Origin: Arcticibacterium luteifluviistationis
Lineage (GTDB): Bacteria; Bacteroidota; Bacteroidia; Cytophagales; Spirosomataceae
Direction: 5' to 3'
DNA: 64,000 nucleotides
Assembly (NCBI RefSeq): GCF_003258705.1
Contig: NZ_CP029480.1
Span: 2,108,001 to 2,172,000, forward strand
Shown: positions 16,132-25,671 of the stretch, one piece after another
Layout of the letters: every line of letters starts with the position of its first letter
Position numbering within the stretch: the first letter of the stretch is position 1
The notes under the pieces: generated by a model
Told to the model about the DNA's origin: nothing
The model's input: the letters and a program-made list of their open reading frames with translations, nothing else
The model's database searches: none
Position numbers and translations under genes: made by a program

Positions 16132-16674
16132 ATGCCGTACTGCAAATTTTGTCAAGACTTACCAGAAGATAATGTTCATAAATATTATCACGACTTCCAG
16201 TATGGATTCCCATTAGCAACTGACAATGAGCTCTTTGAACGTTTAGTTTTAGAAATAAATCAAGCAGGACTTTCTTGGAATACCATTCTGGTCAAAAAAG
16301 ATAACTTCTTTAAGGCCTATGACGGTTTTGATATAGCCACAGTGGCGTCTTACCCCGAAACGGAAAGAGAAAGACTACTTTCTGATGCTGGAATCATCAG
16401 AAACAAACTAAAAGTTAACGCAGCTATTCATAATGCCAATGTTATTTTAGAACTTCAAAAAGAGCATGGAAGCTTTAAAAATTGGATAGAACTTAACCAT
16501 CCCCTCACAAAAGAGGAATGGGTAAAAGTTTTCAAAAAGCAATTCAAATTTGTAGGTGGCGAGATTGTCAATGAATTTCTTCAAAGCACGGGTTATCTGC
16601 CTACACCGCATGATAAAGATTGTCCTGTTTATGTGAAGGTCGAAGAGGCAAGAAAGGGTATGGAAATTTATTGA
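16132..16674 (+). CDS. tag: DNA-3-methyladenine glycosylase I
   Basis: The 180-aa protein matches Tag, the base-excision repair enzyme that removes 3-methyladenine from DNA. The zinc-snap residues are present: C4, H20 (in YYHDFQYGFP), H160 and C164 (HDKDCP). The helix-hairpin-helix region and the segment ELFERLVLEINQAGLSWNTIL are typical. The usual EWG of the N-terminal motif is QYG here. It is a single gene with its own promoter, followed by the hairpin array. Function is firm by family. Confidence 0.93.
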   Translation: MPYCKFCQDLPEDNVHKYYHDFQYGFPLATDNELFERLVLEINQAGLSWNTILVKKDNFFKAYDGFDIATVASYPETERERLLSDAGIIRNKLKVNAAIHNANVILELQKEHGSFKNWIELNHPLTKEEWVKVFKKQFKFVGGEIVNEFLQSTGYLPTPHDKDCPVYVKVEEARKGMEIY

Positions 16675-16683
16675 TTTTGTTTT

Positions 16684-17205
16684 TACCGATGTTACGTCCC
16701 TAACGAGACTTGGTGGACGTTGCTTCTTTGTTTCTTGCTACCTAGGTTACGTCCCTAACGGGACTTGATGGTATTTTGCTGCCTTTTTTTCTACCGATGT
16801 TACGTCCCTAAGGGGACTTGTTTGATGTTGCGTCTTTGTTTCTTGCTACCTAGGTTATGTCCCTTACGGGACTTGTTCGACTTTACTTCTTTGTTTCTTG
16901 CTACCTAGGTTACGTCCCTAACGGGACTTGTTTTAGCTTTTCGTCCTTCTTATTTCTACCGATATTACGTCCCTAAAGGGACTTGTTCGACATTGCTTCT
17001 TTGTTTCTTGCTACTTAGGTTATGTCCCTTACGGGACTTGTTAGATGTTCCGTCTTTCTTGCTTGCTACCTAGGTTACGTCCCTAACGGGACTTGTTCGC
17101 ATTTTGCTGCCTTTTTTTTCTACCGATATTATGTCCCTAACGGGACTTGGTGGTATTTTGATACCTTTTTCTCTACCGATGTTACGTCCCTAAAGGGACT
17201 TATCT
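16684..17205 (+). repeat. Ten-unit tandem hairpin array, period 53-55 bp
   Basis: Units carry GTCCC-loop-GGGAC beginning at 16696, 16751, 16804, 16859, 16914, 16969, 17024, 17079, 17133 and 17186. The loop varies (TAAC, TTAC, TAAG, TAAA) while the stem is kept in nine of ten. Two unit types alternate irregularly: one preceded by CTACCGATRTTA, the other by CTACCTAGGTTA, each with its own T-rich linker. There is no cas gene, and linkers are T-rich and similar to each other, so it is not CRISPR. Confidence 0.85.
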
Positions 17206-17235
17206 GACGTTTTTTTTTGATATACGCCGTATCAA

Positions 17236-17256
17236 AAGCCCTGAAGGGGCTTAAGA
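17236..17256 (-). terminator. Possible terminator of the polysaccharide-utilisation operon
   Basis: AAGCCC-TGAAG-GGGCTT at 17236-17252. Read on the minus strand it lies about 90 bases after the stop of the glycoside hydrolase gene and is followed by TTTTG. Confidence 0.4.
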
Positions 17257-17340
17257 TGAATAGAAAGCACCACCACATTAAACCTTCTCTGGCGGACCTT
17301 TTGCCCTTAAAGCAAAATTGTGACAAAGAATTATACAACA

Positions 17341-19158
17341 TTATTGCTCCAACTTATCTATCATCACAAAAACTGAACTCCAAGCTGGTACTGTTATTTT
17401 AATACCATCATTCGTCTTTGCCGACCTTGCTTTTATCTCTGCATAATTTGACGGACCACCAGCTTCACCTGAAGGAGCATTTCCATTCACAATCACCTTT
17501 CTAGAGAAATCTCCATTATCCGTTCCTCCAGCAAGATTGTACCAATAATACCTTTCACCTGCATTGAAATTTGCTGTCTTTATTTCTACGTTTTGTGGCG
17601 TACCCGATGTATTTACCACAGCCACGGCCACCTCACCAGAACTATAGGTAGATGCATACGATTTCACAGCCGTCGGAATTGCCCCCACCGCCTTATCATT
17701 AGACTTCACCAACCTATCGCCTATTGTTTTCTGGAAATAATACATATGATAAAATGACGGTCTTGCATTCATTCTTGGGTCTTCGGGACTTCCACCATCA
17801 CTAAATAGACCATGGTCGTTTCCATTTCCCCAGCCATTATACAAATCCCATCTGGCTGCCATTCCATATTTGTTTTTTATAGACTCGCCCTGCACTATTA
17901 CCGAAAAAGCACCACTGGTATTAGACACCTGCTGCATTCTATCTTTAGCCCACATATTCCATTCAGTAAAGCCTATTGGTTTTTCTTGACCGCCATATTT
18001 ACTTATTTCAGCACTCAAAAAACTCATCATTTTCTCTGGCAAGGCTACAGCATCTTTCAGAATATTTGCAGCATCAGAGTTTTCATTATAAGGCGTAATG
18101 TAATTATGAGCAATATAGAAATCTGCAGCCCCACCAATCTCTTTTAGCAACCCCTCATTCCATGTTTTGGTGGTATTAGACTGCCAATCTTGTATTTCAG
18201 ACTCTTGCATTACTGCTCCTATTTTAATCTGAGAACCTATCTCAGACGCAGCATTACGCATAGAATCTGCAAATACTTTGAAATGCTTAGCATACAAAGC
18301 TCCTGTCAAAAACTCAGGTTGACCATCTTGGTTTTTGCTCACATCTATCCTATTTCCTTTTTCCCAAGTACCATAGTTTTCGTTTCCTACTTCCCACAGT
18401 TTGGTACGCCCATTATCATGTCTTACCCAATCAGCAGCTAGTTTAGCAGCCATGGCCACTGGGTCTTTACTGGTTCCATATCTAGCAAAACTATAGTTTA
18501 CACATATACTTCCTTCATTTTGCGTACTAACAAGCATGCTGTAATAATTATCTAAAGAGCCACGCCAATTATCGTTTGTTTGTCCATAGAAAAAACTTGC
18601 ATCCACTATAGAACCATCTTCATTCATAAACTGCCTAGGAATGCCCCATTTCTCCATATATTCTGATGGCGGTGTCTCTTTAAAACCAGTCACATTTGGG
18701 TCGTCTACAGGAAACGTATTCCAGAAATAAACGTTACTACCACTTCCTGCTGGCCATCTGATAACCTGCGGATTAAGATTAGTAACATCTTTTATTAAAC
18801 TTGGTGAATCCACAAAGGTGCCCATCCAAGTATTAGCATTATGCCCAAAAATCTTTTGAGGTATTTTAGTAATTATCTCGGAAGCATCTATGGTAACCGT
18901 ATGCGTGGCTGATGACGGAATAGTGCCATCAATAAACTCTGGTGCTTTAAATGTTTTAGGTTGCCATTCGTCCAAAAAGAAACCAATAGAAGTGGCCAAC
19001 TCTGGGTCAATCGCCGGAGCAATCGTAACAATTTCAGTGGGAACGTCAATCTCAGGTTCTACTGAATTTTTAGAACAGGAGAACAAAAAAATCACACTTA
19101 AAAGTGATGTAACTTTAAACTGAACCGTATTAATTATTAGCATATTATTAAGTGTCAA
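17341..19158 (-). CDS. Clan GH-A glycoside hydrolase lipoprotein, alpha-L-arabinofuranosidase-like
   Basis: The 605-aa protein has a lipobox cysteine at C28 (or C23 if Met6 is used). A TIM-barrel domain begins near residue 90 with IFGHNANTW and NPQVIRWPAGSGSN. The acid/base is probably E260 in WEVGNENYG and the nucleophile E399 in GFTEWNMWA, the two-Glu arrangement of clan GH-A retaining enzymes. A C-terminal beta domain (about 480-600) follows. The layout resembles GH51-type arabinofuranosidases, but the exact family cannot be fixed by eye. It is the last gene of the SusCD operon, 6 bp after the FG-GAP gene, so it should act on the glycan imported by that system, probably at the cell surface. 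Confidence 0.72.
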   Translation of the reverse strand: MTLNNMLIINTVQFKVTSLLSVIFLFSCSKNSVEPEIDVPTEIVTIAPAIDPELATSIGFFLDEWQPKTFKAPEFIDGTIPSSATHTVTIDASEIITKIPQKIFGHNANTWMGTFVDSPSLIKDVTNLNPQVIRWPAGSGSNVYFWNTFPVDDPNVTGFKETPPSEYMEKWGIPRQFMNEDGSIVDASFFYGQTNDNWRGSLDNYYSMLVSTQNEGSICVNYSFARYGTSKDPVAMAAKLAADWVRHDNGRTKLWEVGNENYGTWEKGNRIDVSKNQDGQPEFLTGALYAKHFKVFADSMRNAASEIGSQIKIGAVMQESEIQDWQSNTTKTWNEGLLKEIGGAADFYIAHNYITPYNENSDAANILKDAVALPEKMMSFLSAEISKYGGQEKPIGFTEWNMWAKDRMQQVSNTSGAFSVIVQGESIKNKYGMAARWDLYNGWGNGNDHGLFSDGGSPEDPRMNARPSFYHMYYFQKTIGDRLVKSNDKAVGAIPTAVKSYASTYSSGEVAVAVVNTSGTPQNVEIKTANFNAGERYYWYNLAGGTDNGDFSRKVIVNGNAPSGEAGGPSNYAEIKARSAKTNDGIKITVPAWSSVFVMIDKLEQ

Positions 19159-19164
19159 AATCTG

Positions 19165-22100
19165 TTATTGTATCATTTCTCTGGTAGCACCTTTCTTATC
19201 AAAAAACTGCACAGAAACCGTTTGCTTTGAAAGCAGTAAGCTTCGTGATGATTGTGAAGTAAAACAGCTCCCATTCTGTATTTCTATCTTTCTTTCTTGC
19301 CCATTTTTCAGGCTTTCTATGGCATATATTTCATTCGGATTTGCCTCTACTTTCTTTCTATCTCCTGATAGCGAAAAGGCTCCTAGACTACCTCTATTTT
19401 GTAAAGTCAAAACCATGGTTTGACCAACAGCATTCTGAATTCTCACCAATGATTTGGTATCACCAGAAGCTACAAAACCACTTTTGCCCATACTTCTCGG
19501 TATAAAACCACCTTCTCCATCACCTCTTAGTAAAAGTCCATTTTGAGCATCCAAACGCCCTACCGAAATCTCATTTCCAAAGTCGTTTCCAACCATCAAA
19601 ACATCAAGGTTTCCGTCTTGGTCAAAGTCTTCTACCAACATGCCAAAAACGGGTGCAGTTTGAGCCAATAAAGGCATCGCTTTTAGCTCAAAGTCGCCGT
19701 CCCCCTTATTTTCCAAGTAAGATGTTGCTACCGTATTGATATTTAAGATTAATGCATCTTTGACATCATCTTTAGCAAAAACGCCATAGATAGACGAATT
19801 GGCATATTTCTCATAGGAGTCAAATCGCTGTCTAAGAGCATTAATCTGCTTAAAAAGGTCATCTCGAACATTAAAAGGCACTTCCTCCTTCTTATTCTCT
19901 TTCCCTAAATAATAAACAGTTGGAATGGCATCATAAACTCCGTCATTATCAAAATCTTTAGCATAAATGCTAAGTGGTGTTTCTTCTGAAATCTTGTAAT
20001 TATTATTCAATCCTAGATTACCGACCACATAATCTATGTCGCCATCATTATCAAAATCACCTCCCGTTATACTCTTCCAAAAGCCTGTTTTGGAGTCTAG
20101 TATTTTGTTCTGGACTTTAGTGAAGCTTTTACCACCTTCATTTTTAAAAAGAGTAATAGGCATAGCTTCGCCCACCACTATTAAATCTTGCCATCCATCA
20201 TTATCAAAGTCTGTCAAGATGCCATCAGAAACTAAACCAAGCTGCACTAATTCCGGAGCTAAGCCCGGCGTAATATCATTAAAAATGATACTCCTTTTTG
20301 AGTCATTTCTTAAGATAAAACTGCTTGCTGCTTTTGGATAGGCATTCACCACGTGACTAGTTCCTATAAATAGGTCTAGGTCGCCATCTTTATCAAAGTC
20401 TGCCGCTTTTACCACAGAGCCGCTCTCTCTTCTTTTAGGTAAGGCATCTTTCAGGTAAGTGAAGTTACCTTTGCCATCATTTTGATAAAGTCGGTCTAAA
20501 TAGCTTGCACTATTTGGACTGAACTCATTACTCCCACTGACTATATATAAATCAAGGTCTTCATCTCCGTCGGCATCAAAAAACAATAGCCCCGTATCTT
20601 CAGATGCCCTATGCGGGTCGTCAAAAGCTTTATTTTCAAAACCACCTTCTACTTTTTGAATTAAAAAAGTACCTGAGACATTAGCAGAGCCTCCAATAAA
20701 CACATCTTCTAATCCATCCCCATTCACATCACCTACTGCCATGGCTGGACCATATTGTGAAAACTTATGTGGAATTAACTTCTGAATATTAAAATCTATA
20801 TAATCAGTTTCTTGATGGACGTAATTCAAGTTTAACTGCTTTGTAATATCTGTGAAAAGCGTTTCAACACTTTGCTCCTCTTCTCTCCAATCTTGGGCAT
20901 CTGACTCTTTTATAACAATAGTTTGATTAGCTTTTACATTAGTCAGTTTAGTTTCTTTACCGCTTTGCCATTTGACCGAAACCTCCGCGATATCCTTTAA
21001 TTCTCCAAGCCCAAAATGAGCTACATTTTCTATGGTTGACAAATAACCTCTAAAAGGTGTATGCTCATACACTTGCTTTTTACCTTGACCATAATTTAGC
21101 TCAATTATAGCACCTATTCCATTGACATTATTACTTAAACCTTCACACTTTACTCTTAAAAAAGTATTCCTCTTGTCACTTTGATTGATGTAAACAAAAG
21201 CTGCATCATTGATATTATTGACCACATAATCTAGGTCTCCATCATTGTCTAAATCGGCATAGGCTGCTCCATTTGAGAAACTTGGTCTTTCTGTTCCCCA
21301 CTGTTCGCCTACCTCCTCAAAACTCGGTATTTCTTCAAGTCCATTATTGCGATATGCTTTATTAGCCACTTTTCTAGAGGGTAAGAGTGACAACAATTCC
21401 TCCAACGGAGCTCTTCTCTGCACCGCCGCCGGAAATCCATAGACCACGTAATCCAAGTCTGTAATATCCTTTGGAAATCCATTTGTAATTATGATGTCTT
21501 TAAAACCATCATTATCAAAATCTGTTAGCAGAGGGCACCAACTCCAGTCTGTTTCTGCTATGCCCGTCATCAAACCTATTTCACTAAAAAGTGGTGTATT
21601 GTTTACGGGATTAACGCCTGTGTTAAATTGAAGTGTGTTTCTGGCGTACTGATAGTTGTAGCCATACTTTTCATTATTCTGATAGGTGGAATAATTATTG
21701 GCGGGCACCATCATTTTCTTCCTATAGTTTTCTTCTGGAAGCATATCCAGAGCTACTATTTCAGGTAGGCCATCGTTGTTCAAATCTGCCACATCATTTC
21801 CCATGGCAGAATACGATGTATGTTTAAAGTAGCTGGCAGCTTGGTCTTTAAATGTGCCGTTTTGATTGTTTATATAAAGGATATCGTCCGACAGAAAATC
21901 ATTGGTAATGAAAATATCTTTCCATCCGTCCTGATTAATGTCTGTTATATTTATGCCTAAGCCATAGCCATCTTTTAGGATTCCTGCTGTTTTTGATACA
22001 TCTGTAAAGTGCGGCTTTTCATTGGTACCGTCGTTCTCATAAAGCTTATCAGTTCTTTTAGAAGAGCCGTCTACCACTTTAGCTACATACTTGTTGGGAT

Positions 22101-22704
22101 AACCATGTTTTTCTAATTCGTTTACTAATAGAAAAAGGTCTAAGTCACCGTCATTATCATAGTCAAAAAACGCAGCACTGGTAGTATGACTGCTGTCTGC
22201 TACACCATATTCAGTAGCTAAATCTTTAAAAATAGGTGTTCCCGATTCATCAAGACCTTGGTTAATATATAAGACATTGGTTCTTGATTCATTAACAGTG
22301 GCAGATACGTAAATATCCATAAAGCCATCATTATTGATATCGACAGCTGAAGCTCCTGAACACCATTTATCAATTGCGGCCACATCACTTTTCTCAGTGA
22401 CATCTTCAAAACTAATGGACTCCCCTCCTTTATTAAGATAGAGTTTATTGCCCACTTGATTTCCTGTAAAATAGACATCGACTAAGCCATCATTATTAAA
22501 ATCTGCAAGGGCTACACCTCCGCCATTATAGAGGTATTCAAAACTGAAGACATTACGTTCATTGGTTTCTGTGATGGTATTTGAAAAGGTAATACCTGAC
22601 TGCTCAGGTGAAAGCAAATCAAAAAGTGGTTCATACTTTTTTCCGCAAGACAGAAAAATGCATGCAGTCAAAACGGTCAATATTTGAGCTTTGATAAGTT
22701 TCAC
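19165..22704 (-). CDS. FG-GAP/VCBS repeat lipoprotein with ASPIC/UnbV domain
   Basis: The 1179-aa protein has a lipoprotein signal (C20) and many DxNxDGxxD or DxDxDGDxD calcium-type loops, for example DFNNDGLVDVY, DYDNDGDLDLF and DFDNDGDIDYV. These indicate two seven-bladed FG-GAP/VCBS propellers. Between them (about 510-600) lies an ASPIC/UnbV-type domain with NGIGAIIELNYGQGK and SVKWQSGKETKL. Such proteins are common in Bacteroidota SusCD operons and are thought to bind or process glycans at the surface, with no proven enzyme activity. It follows the glycan-binding protein gene after a hairpin and precedes the glycoside hydrolase by 6 bp. Confidence 0.9.
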   Translation of the reverse strand: MKLIKAQILTVLTACIFLSCGKKYEPLFDLLSPEQSGITFSNTITETNERNVFSFEYLYNGGGVALADFNNDGLVDVYFTGNQVGNKLYLNKGGESISFEDVTEKSDVAAIDKWCSGASAVDINNDGFMDIYVSATVNESRTNVLYINQGLDESGTPIFKDLATEYGVADSSHTTSAAFFDYDNDGDLDLFLLVNELEKHGYPNKYVAKVVDGSSKRTDKLYENDGTNEKPHFTDVSKTAGILKDGYGLGINITDINQDGWKDIFITNDFLSDDILYINNQNGTFKDQAASYFKHTSYSAMGNDVADLNNDGLPEIVALDMLPEENYRKKMMVPANNYSTYQNNEKYGYNYQYARNTLQFNTGVNPVNNTPLFSEIGLMTGIAETDWSWCPLLTDFDNDGFKDIIITNGFPKDITDLDYVVYGFPAAVQRRAPLEELLSLLPSRKVANKAYRNNGLEEIPSFEEVGEQWGTERPSFSNGAAYADLDNDGDLDYVVNNINDAAFVYINQSDKRNTFLRVKCEGLSNNVNGIGAIIELNYGQGKKQVYEHTPFRGYLSTIENVAHFGLGELKDIAEVSVKWQSGKETKLTNVKANQTIVIKESDAQDWREEEQSVETLFTDITKQLNLNYVHQETDYIDFNIQKLIPHKFSQYGPAMAVGDVNGDGLEDVFIGGSANVSGTFLIQKVEGGFENKAFDDPHRASEDTGLLFFDADGDEDLDLYIVSGSNEFSPNSASYLDRLYQNDGKGNFTYLKDALPKRRESGSVVKAADFDKDGDLDLFIGTSHVVNAYPKAASSFILRNDSKRSIIFNDITPGLAPELVQLGLVSDGILTDFDNDGWQDLIVVGEAMPITLFKNEGGKSFTKVQNKILDSKTGFWKSITGGDFDNDGDIDYVVGNLGLNNNYKISEETPLSIYAKDFDNDGVYDAIPTVYYLGKENKKEEVPFNVRDDLFKQINALRQRFDSYEKYANSSIYGVFAKDDVKDALILNINTVATSYLENKGDGDFELKAMPLLAQTAPVFGMLVEDFDQDGNLDVLMVGNDFGNEISVGRLDAQNGLLLRGDGEGGFIPRSMGKSGFVASGDTKSLVRIQNAVGQTMVLTLQNRGSLGAFSLSGDRKKVEANPNEIYAIESLKNGQERKIEIQNGSCFTSQSSRSLLLSKQTVSVQFFDKKGATREMIQ

Positions 22705-22748
22705 TTAAATCAAATAGACATTATTTTCATTTTTAATAGGGCATAAAA

Positions 22749-22778
22749 ATAGTAGTCAGACAAAATGCTGACTACTAT
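22749..22778 (-). terminator. Intra-operon terminator or attenuator
   Basis: ATAGTAGTCAG at 22749-22759 pairs perfectly with CTGACTACTAT at 22768-22778. Read on the minus strand it is followed by TTTT. It lies between the glycan-binding protein gene (stop at 22804) and the FG-GAP gene (start 22704), so it may lower expression of the last two genes or separate two units. Confidence 0.7.
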
Positions 22779-22803
22779 CAAAAATACAAACTCAATTAAT
22801 ACG

Positions 22804-23949
22804 CTATTTTAAAAGCATAACGTCATCAAAATAAAGTGTCTCGTTCTCGTCTGGTCCTTGAACTCTCCATCCTATTTGCTTCAGCGTAGTTTCTGGGTAC
22901 CAAAAATCAAGATCTTCTATCGCAATCTTATAGTAATTCCAAATCCCTGGAGCCACATCAATTTTGTTTTGGTCCGCAAATTCTCCAAAACCAATATTAG
23001 ATGCATCAGACTGAATCCAAAGAGATATAGGTACAGAACCACCTTTTATGGCAAACGTTAAATACTTGTAATCTGCATTATACTCTACCGATGGCCACCA
23101 GTTAGCTAATGCCGCAAGGTGCCAGTTTCCACCTGCAAAAACCTTTGACATAGAAGCTTCACCTGCAAATGCCTCATCTGTATTAACAATTAGAGCATCA
23201 CCCCATGAGCCATTATCAAAGCCTTCTGCAAATTCTTCCGTAAAGATTGGGAAGGCCTCGTCCGCATTTACAAACTCATTTCCTGTGGTAGTGATAGTTC
23301 CACTACTGTTTGTGATATCTAATCTAACTTGAGGAAGGCTAGTTTGAGGAAACTTTAAAACCATAGTTTCATTACCAATTTTATCTTTGGTTCTTGATAC
23401 TATTTCCACAGACTCTGTAGTACCTGTAAACACTACTGAACTAACATCAGCAAAGTTTTTACCCTTTAGTGTAACATTACCTCTGCCTTCGCCAAAAGTG
23501 ATTTTATCCGAAGAGTAAACAGCTGCTTTTGCGATAATCTTAAAATCATGAACCACCTCACCATGAGATGTCACTATTTTAATTTGGTTAGAAGATGTTG
23601 CGTCTGTTGGAGCCTCCGCAGGAAGTCTTATTATGATGGCTTCATCTGTATTATAGGTAGGGTTAAAACTAGTTTCATAACCATTAAAAGAAACTGTAAG
23701 AGCACCTCCAATATTACTTCCTTTTATAACCAAAAGGTCATAAGGCTCTGCTCCCAAAATAACACTGTCACTATAACTGCTGATGGTATCTAAAAGATAA
23801 ACACCACTAATGCTCGGCACTCCCGTACTAAAACCCGGAATACCCGAATCATCCTTTTCACAACTGGAAAGAAACGAAATCCCAGCTAGCATCACCAAAA
23901 TGGCTATGCCCGAAATTTTCTTGTATAAATATTGACTCTCTTTTTTCAT
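22804..23949 (-). CDS. Surface glycan-binding lipoprotein with IPT/TIG domains
   Basis: The protein is about 381 aa from the chosen start. It has a lipobox cysteine at C30 (SFLSSC), two IPT/TIG-like immunoglobulin domains (about 45-220; LLVIKGSNIGG, NVTLKGKNF) and a C-terminal beta-sandwich carbohydrate-binding-like domain (about 225-380). The latter contains FAEGFDNGSWGDA, NWWPSV and the end motif LYFDDVMLLK. It occupies the SusE/F position after SusD. I start at ATG 23949 rather than at the upstream ATG at 24012, because the signal peptide begins there, a purine-rich AAGACAAGAAAA precedes it, and the longer start would overlap susD. Confidence 0.85.
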   Translation of the reverse strand: MKKESQYLYKKISGIAILVMLAGISFLSSCEKDDSGIPGFSTGVPSISGVYLLDTISSYSDSVILGAEPYDLLVIKGSNIGGALTVSFNGYETSFNPTYNTDEAIIIRLPAEAPTDATSSNQIKIVTSHGEVVHDFKIIAKAAVYSSDKITFGEGRGNVTLKGKNFADVSSVVFTGTTESVEIVSRTKDKIGNETMVLKFPQTSLPQVRLDITNSSGTITTTGNEFVNADEAFPIFTEEFAEGFDNGSWGDALIVNTDEAFAGEASMSKVFAGGNWHLAALANWWPSVEYNADYKYLTFAIKGGSVPISLWIQSDASNIGFGEFADQNKIDVAPGIWNYYKIAIEDLDFWYPETTLKQIGWRVQGPDENETLYFDDVMLLK

Positions 23950-23998
23950 TTTTCTTGTCTTTATATTGAGTAGCAATACGCCGCTCTGAAAAATAATT

Positions 23999-25639
23999 TT
24001 AGTTAAACTCATAAGGAACAGGTTCTAATAAAAGATTAGGGGCCTGTGCCGTTTCCGTATCTGGAATAGGAAGATAAAATTTAGAAGGAACCAAAGTAAA
24101 CCTCTCCTCATTTCGATTAATAAACTCAAACTCTCTCTTCTTTTGAGGTGTTCCAGTTCCTTCCACTATACGTATGGTATAAATACCTCTTATTTGGTTA
24201 CCTATTATATCTATTACCTTTTGCGGGTTATAGTAATAAAGCCTAACCATATCATACCAGGCATCTCCTTCTACCGCAAACTCATACCTTCTTTCATGAA
24301 GTAAATCATCCAAAGTGAATGATGTAACTGGCTCTAAAGTAGCTCGCTCTCTTATGGCATTATAGTATCTTAATGCTTCTGGGTCTGAAGTAGATGCATT
24401 ATTTCCTAAAACTGCTTCTGCATAGATAAAATGAACATCTGCCAAACGCTGCATGTAGGTATTGTTTGGTGCATTTTGTTGTTGACCTAGTCCTCCATTG
24501 TCGTCAGGGGTACCTACTACATATTTCTTAAAATTGGCAAAAGTAGTCCAAGCATCATCTGAAGGAACTGGTACGCTATAGCCTCCTTTAGATTTCACCA
24601 ACTCAGGATAATGGTCTGCTGGAAGCATAAATGTAGCTTTTCTTCTTACGGAGTCTGCTGGGTCTAGATTAATTAAATAATCAAACGACGCTCCGTTTCC
24701 TCCACCCCATCCATCTTGAAAACCAGTAAGTTGACTATTGGCAGCAAACTGAGATTGGAATTGATTTCCTGAACCATAACCGCCGTTACTTACCCATTGT
24801 AAGCCAAATAATTGCTCTGGATTATTATTGTTAGCTGTCAAAAACAAATCTGCATAGTTTTCCATCAATTGGAAAGGACCGTTTTCAAGTACATCTTTAG
24901 CCAACTCTTTAGCCTTATCTAAATAAGCTTGGTCTCTTTGACCACCTGTGGCTCCTAAGCCTGCTCTTGTTAAGTAAAACCTAGCTAACATACCCTTGGC
25001 AGAATAAGAATTAAGACGTCCACTGCCTGCTACTGTAGTAGTTGGCAATAGATCAATAGCCGACTGCATATCACGGATACAAAACTCCCAAACACTTTCA
25101 ACAGTGTTTCTCGTTTGCGTTGTATCTCCACCTTGCTTTAGATTATCCGTGATAATTGGAACTGGACCCCAGTTCTGAACCAAGTATGAATAAGCTACTG
25201 CTCTCATGTATTTTGCTTCACCAATAGCTCTGTCTTTAGCTGCCTGAGAAACCTCTGGCTTAGCATAAGTCTCAACATTATACATCAACACATTGCACTG
25301 AGCTACAATGGTAAAAAACGAGTTCCAAGAGCTACTCAAGTCGCCATTCGTGTTTGACACATTGAATTGATAAAACTGCTCCCAGTTCGTGTTATAAGGG
25401 CTTAACATATTGCCGGCACGGCCATCTCCAAAAGAAAGGAGAGCCTGTCCGTTTGAACCAAACCACACTTTATTATAAAGTGCTGCTGTACCCGCCATAA
25501 GTTCGGCGTCCGTATTAAAAAATGCTGGTGCCGTCAGGTTATCTAATGGCGGTGTTTCTAAAAACGATTCTTTACAAGACGTAAAGCCAAAGACCGTTAG
25601 ACCAACAAATAAAAGTTTTAATAAATTATATCTTTTCAT
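23999..25639 (-). CDS. RagB/SusD family nutrient uptake outer membrane lipoprotein
   Basis: The 546-aa protein has a lipobox cysteine at C22 (FGFTSCKESFLETPP, a typical SusD start) and the SusD helical repeats. AKYMRAVAYSYLVQNWGPVPII is the hallmark TPR-like segment, and the C-terminal LLHERRYEFAVEGDAWYDMVRL is the classical SusD signature. It sits on top of the SusC channel and binds the glycan outside the cell. It starts 32 bp after the susC stop, in an operon. Confidence 0.97.
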   Translation of the reverse strand: MKRYNLLKLLFVGLTVFGFTSCKESFLETPPLDNLTAPAFFNTDAELMAGTAALYNKVWFGSNGQALLSFGDGRAGNMLSPYNTNWEQFYQFNVSNTNGDLSSSWNSFFTIVAQCNVLMYNVETYAKPEVSQAAKDRAIGEAKYMRAVAYSYLVQNWGPVPIITDNLKQGGDTTQTRNTVESVWEFCIRDMQSAIDLLPTTTVAGSGRLNSYSAKGMLARFYLTRAGLGATGGQRDQAYLDKAKELAKDVLENGPFQLMENYADLFLTANNNNPEQLFGLQWVSNGGYGSGNQFQSQFAANSQLTGFQDGWGGGNGASFDYLINLDPADSVRRKATFMLPADHYPELVKSKGGYSVPVPSDDAWTTFANFKKYVVGTPDDNGGLGQQQNAPNNTYMQRLADVHFIYAEAVLGNNASTSDPEALRYYNAIRERATLEPVTSFTLDDLLHERRYEFAVEGDAWYDMVRLYYYNPQKVIDIIGNQIRGIYTIRIVEGTGTPQKKREFEFINRNEERFTLVPSKFYLPIPDTETAQAPNLLLEPVPYEFN

Positions 25640-25671
25640 TTTCTGAATATTAAAAATTATCTATGGTGCTA

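Noticed and set aside
16684-17205. CRISPR array
   Set aside because: Period and repeat number look right at first, but linkers are T-rich and similar to each other, repeats are degenerate and of two types, and no cas gene is in the window.
17129-17402. Small proteins overlapping the array end and the glycoside hydrolase 3' end
   Set aside because: They are translated from repeat and antisense sequence, without ribosome sites.
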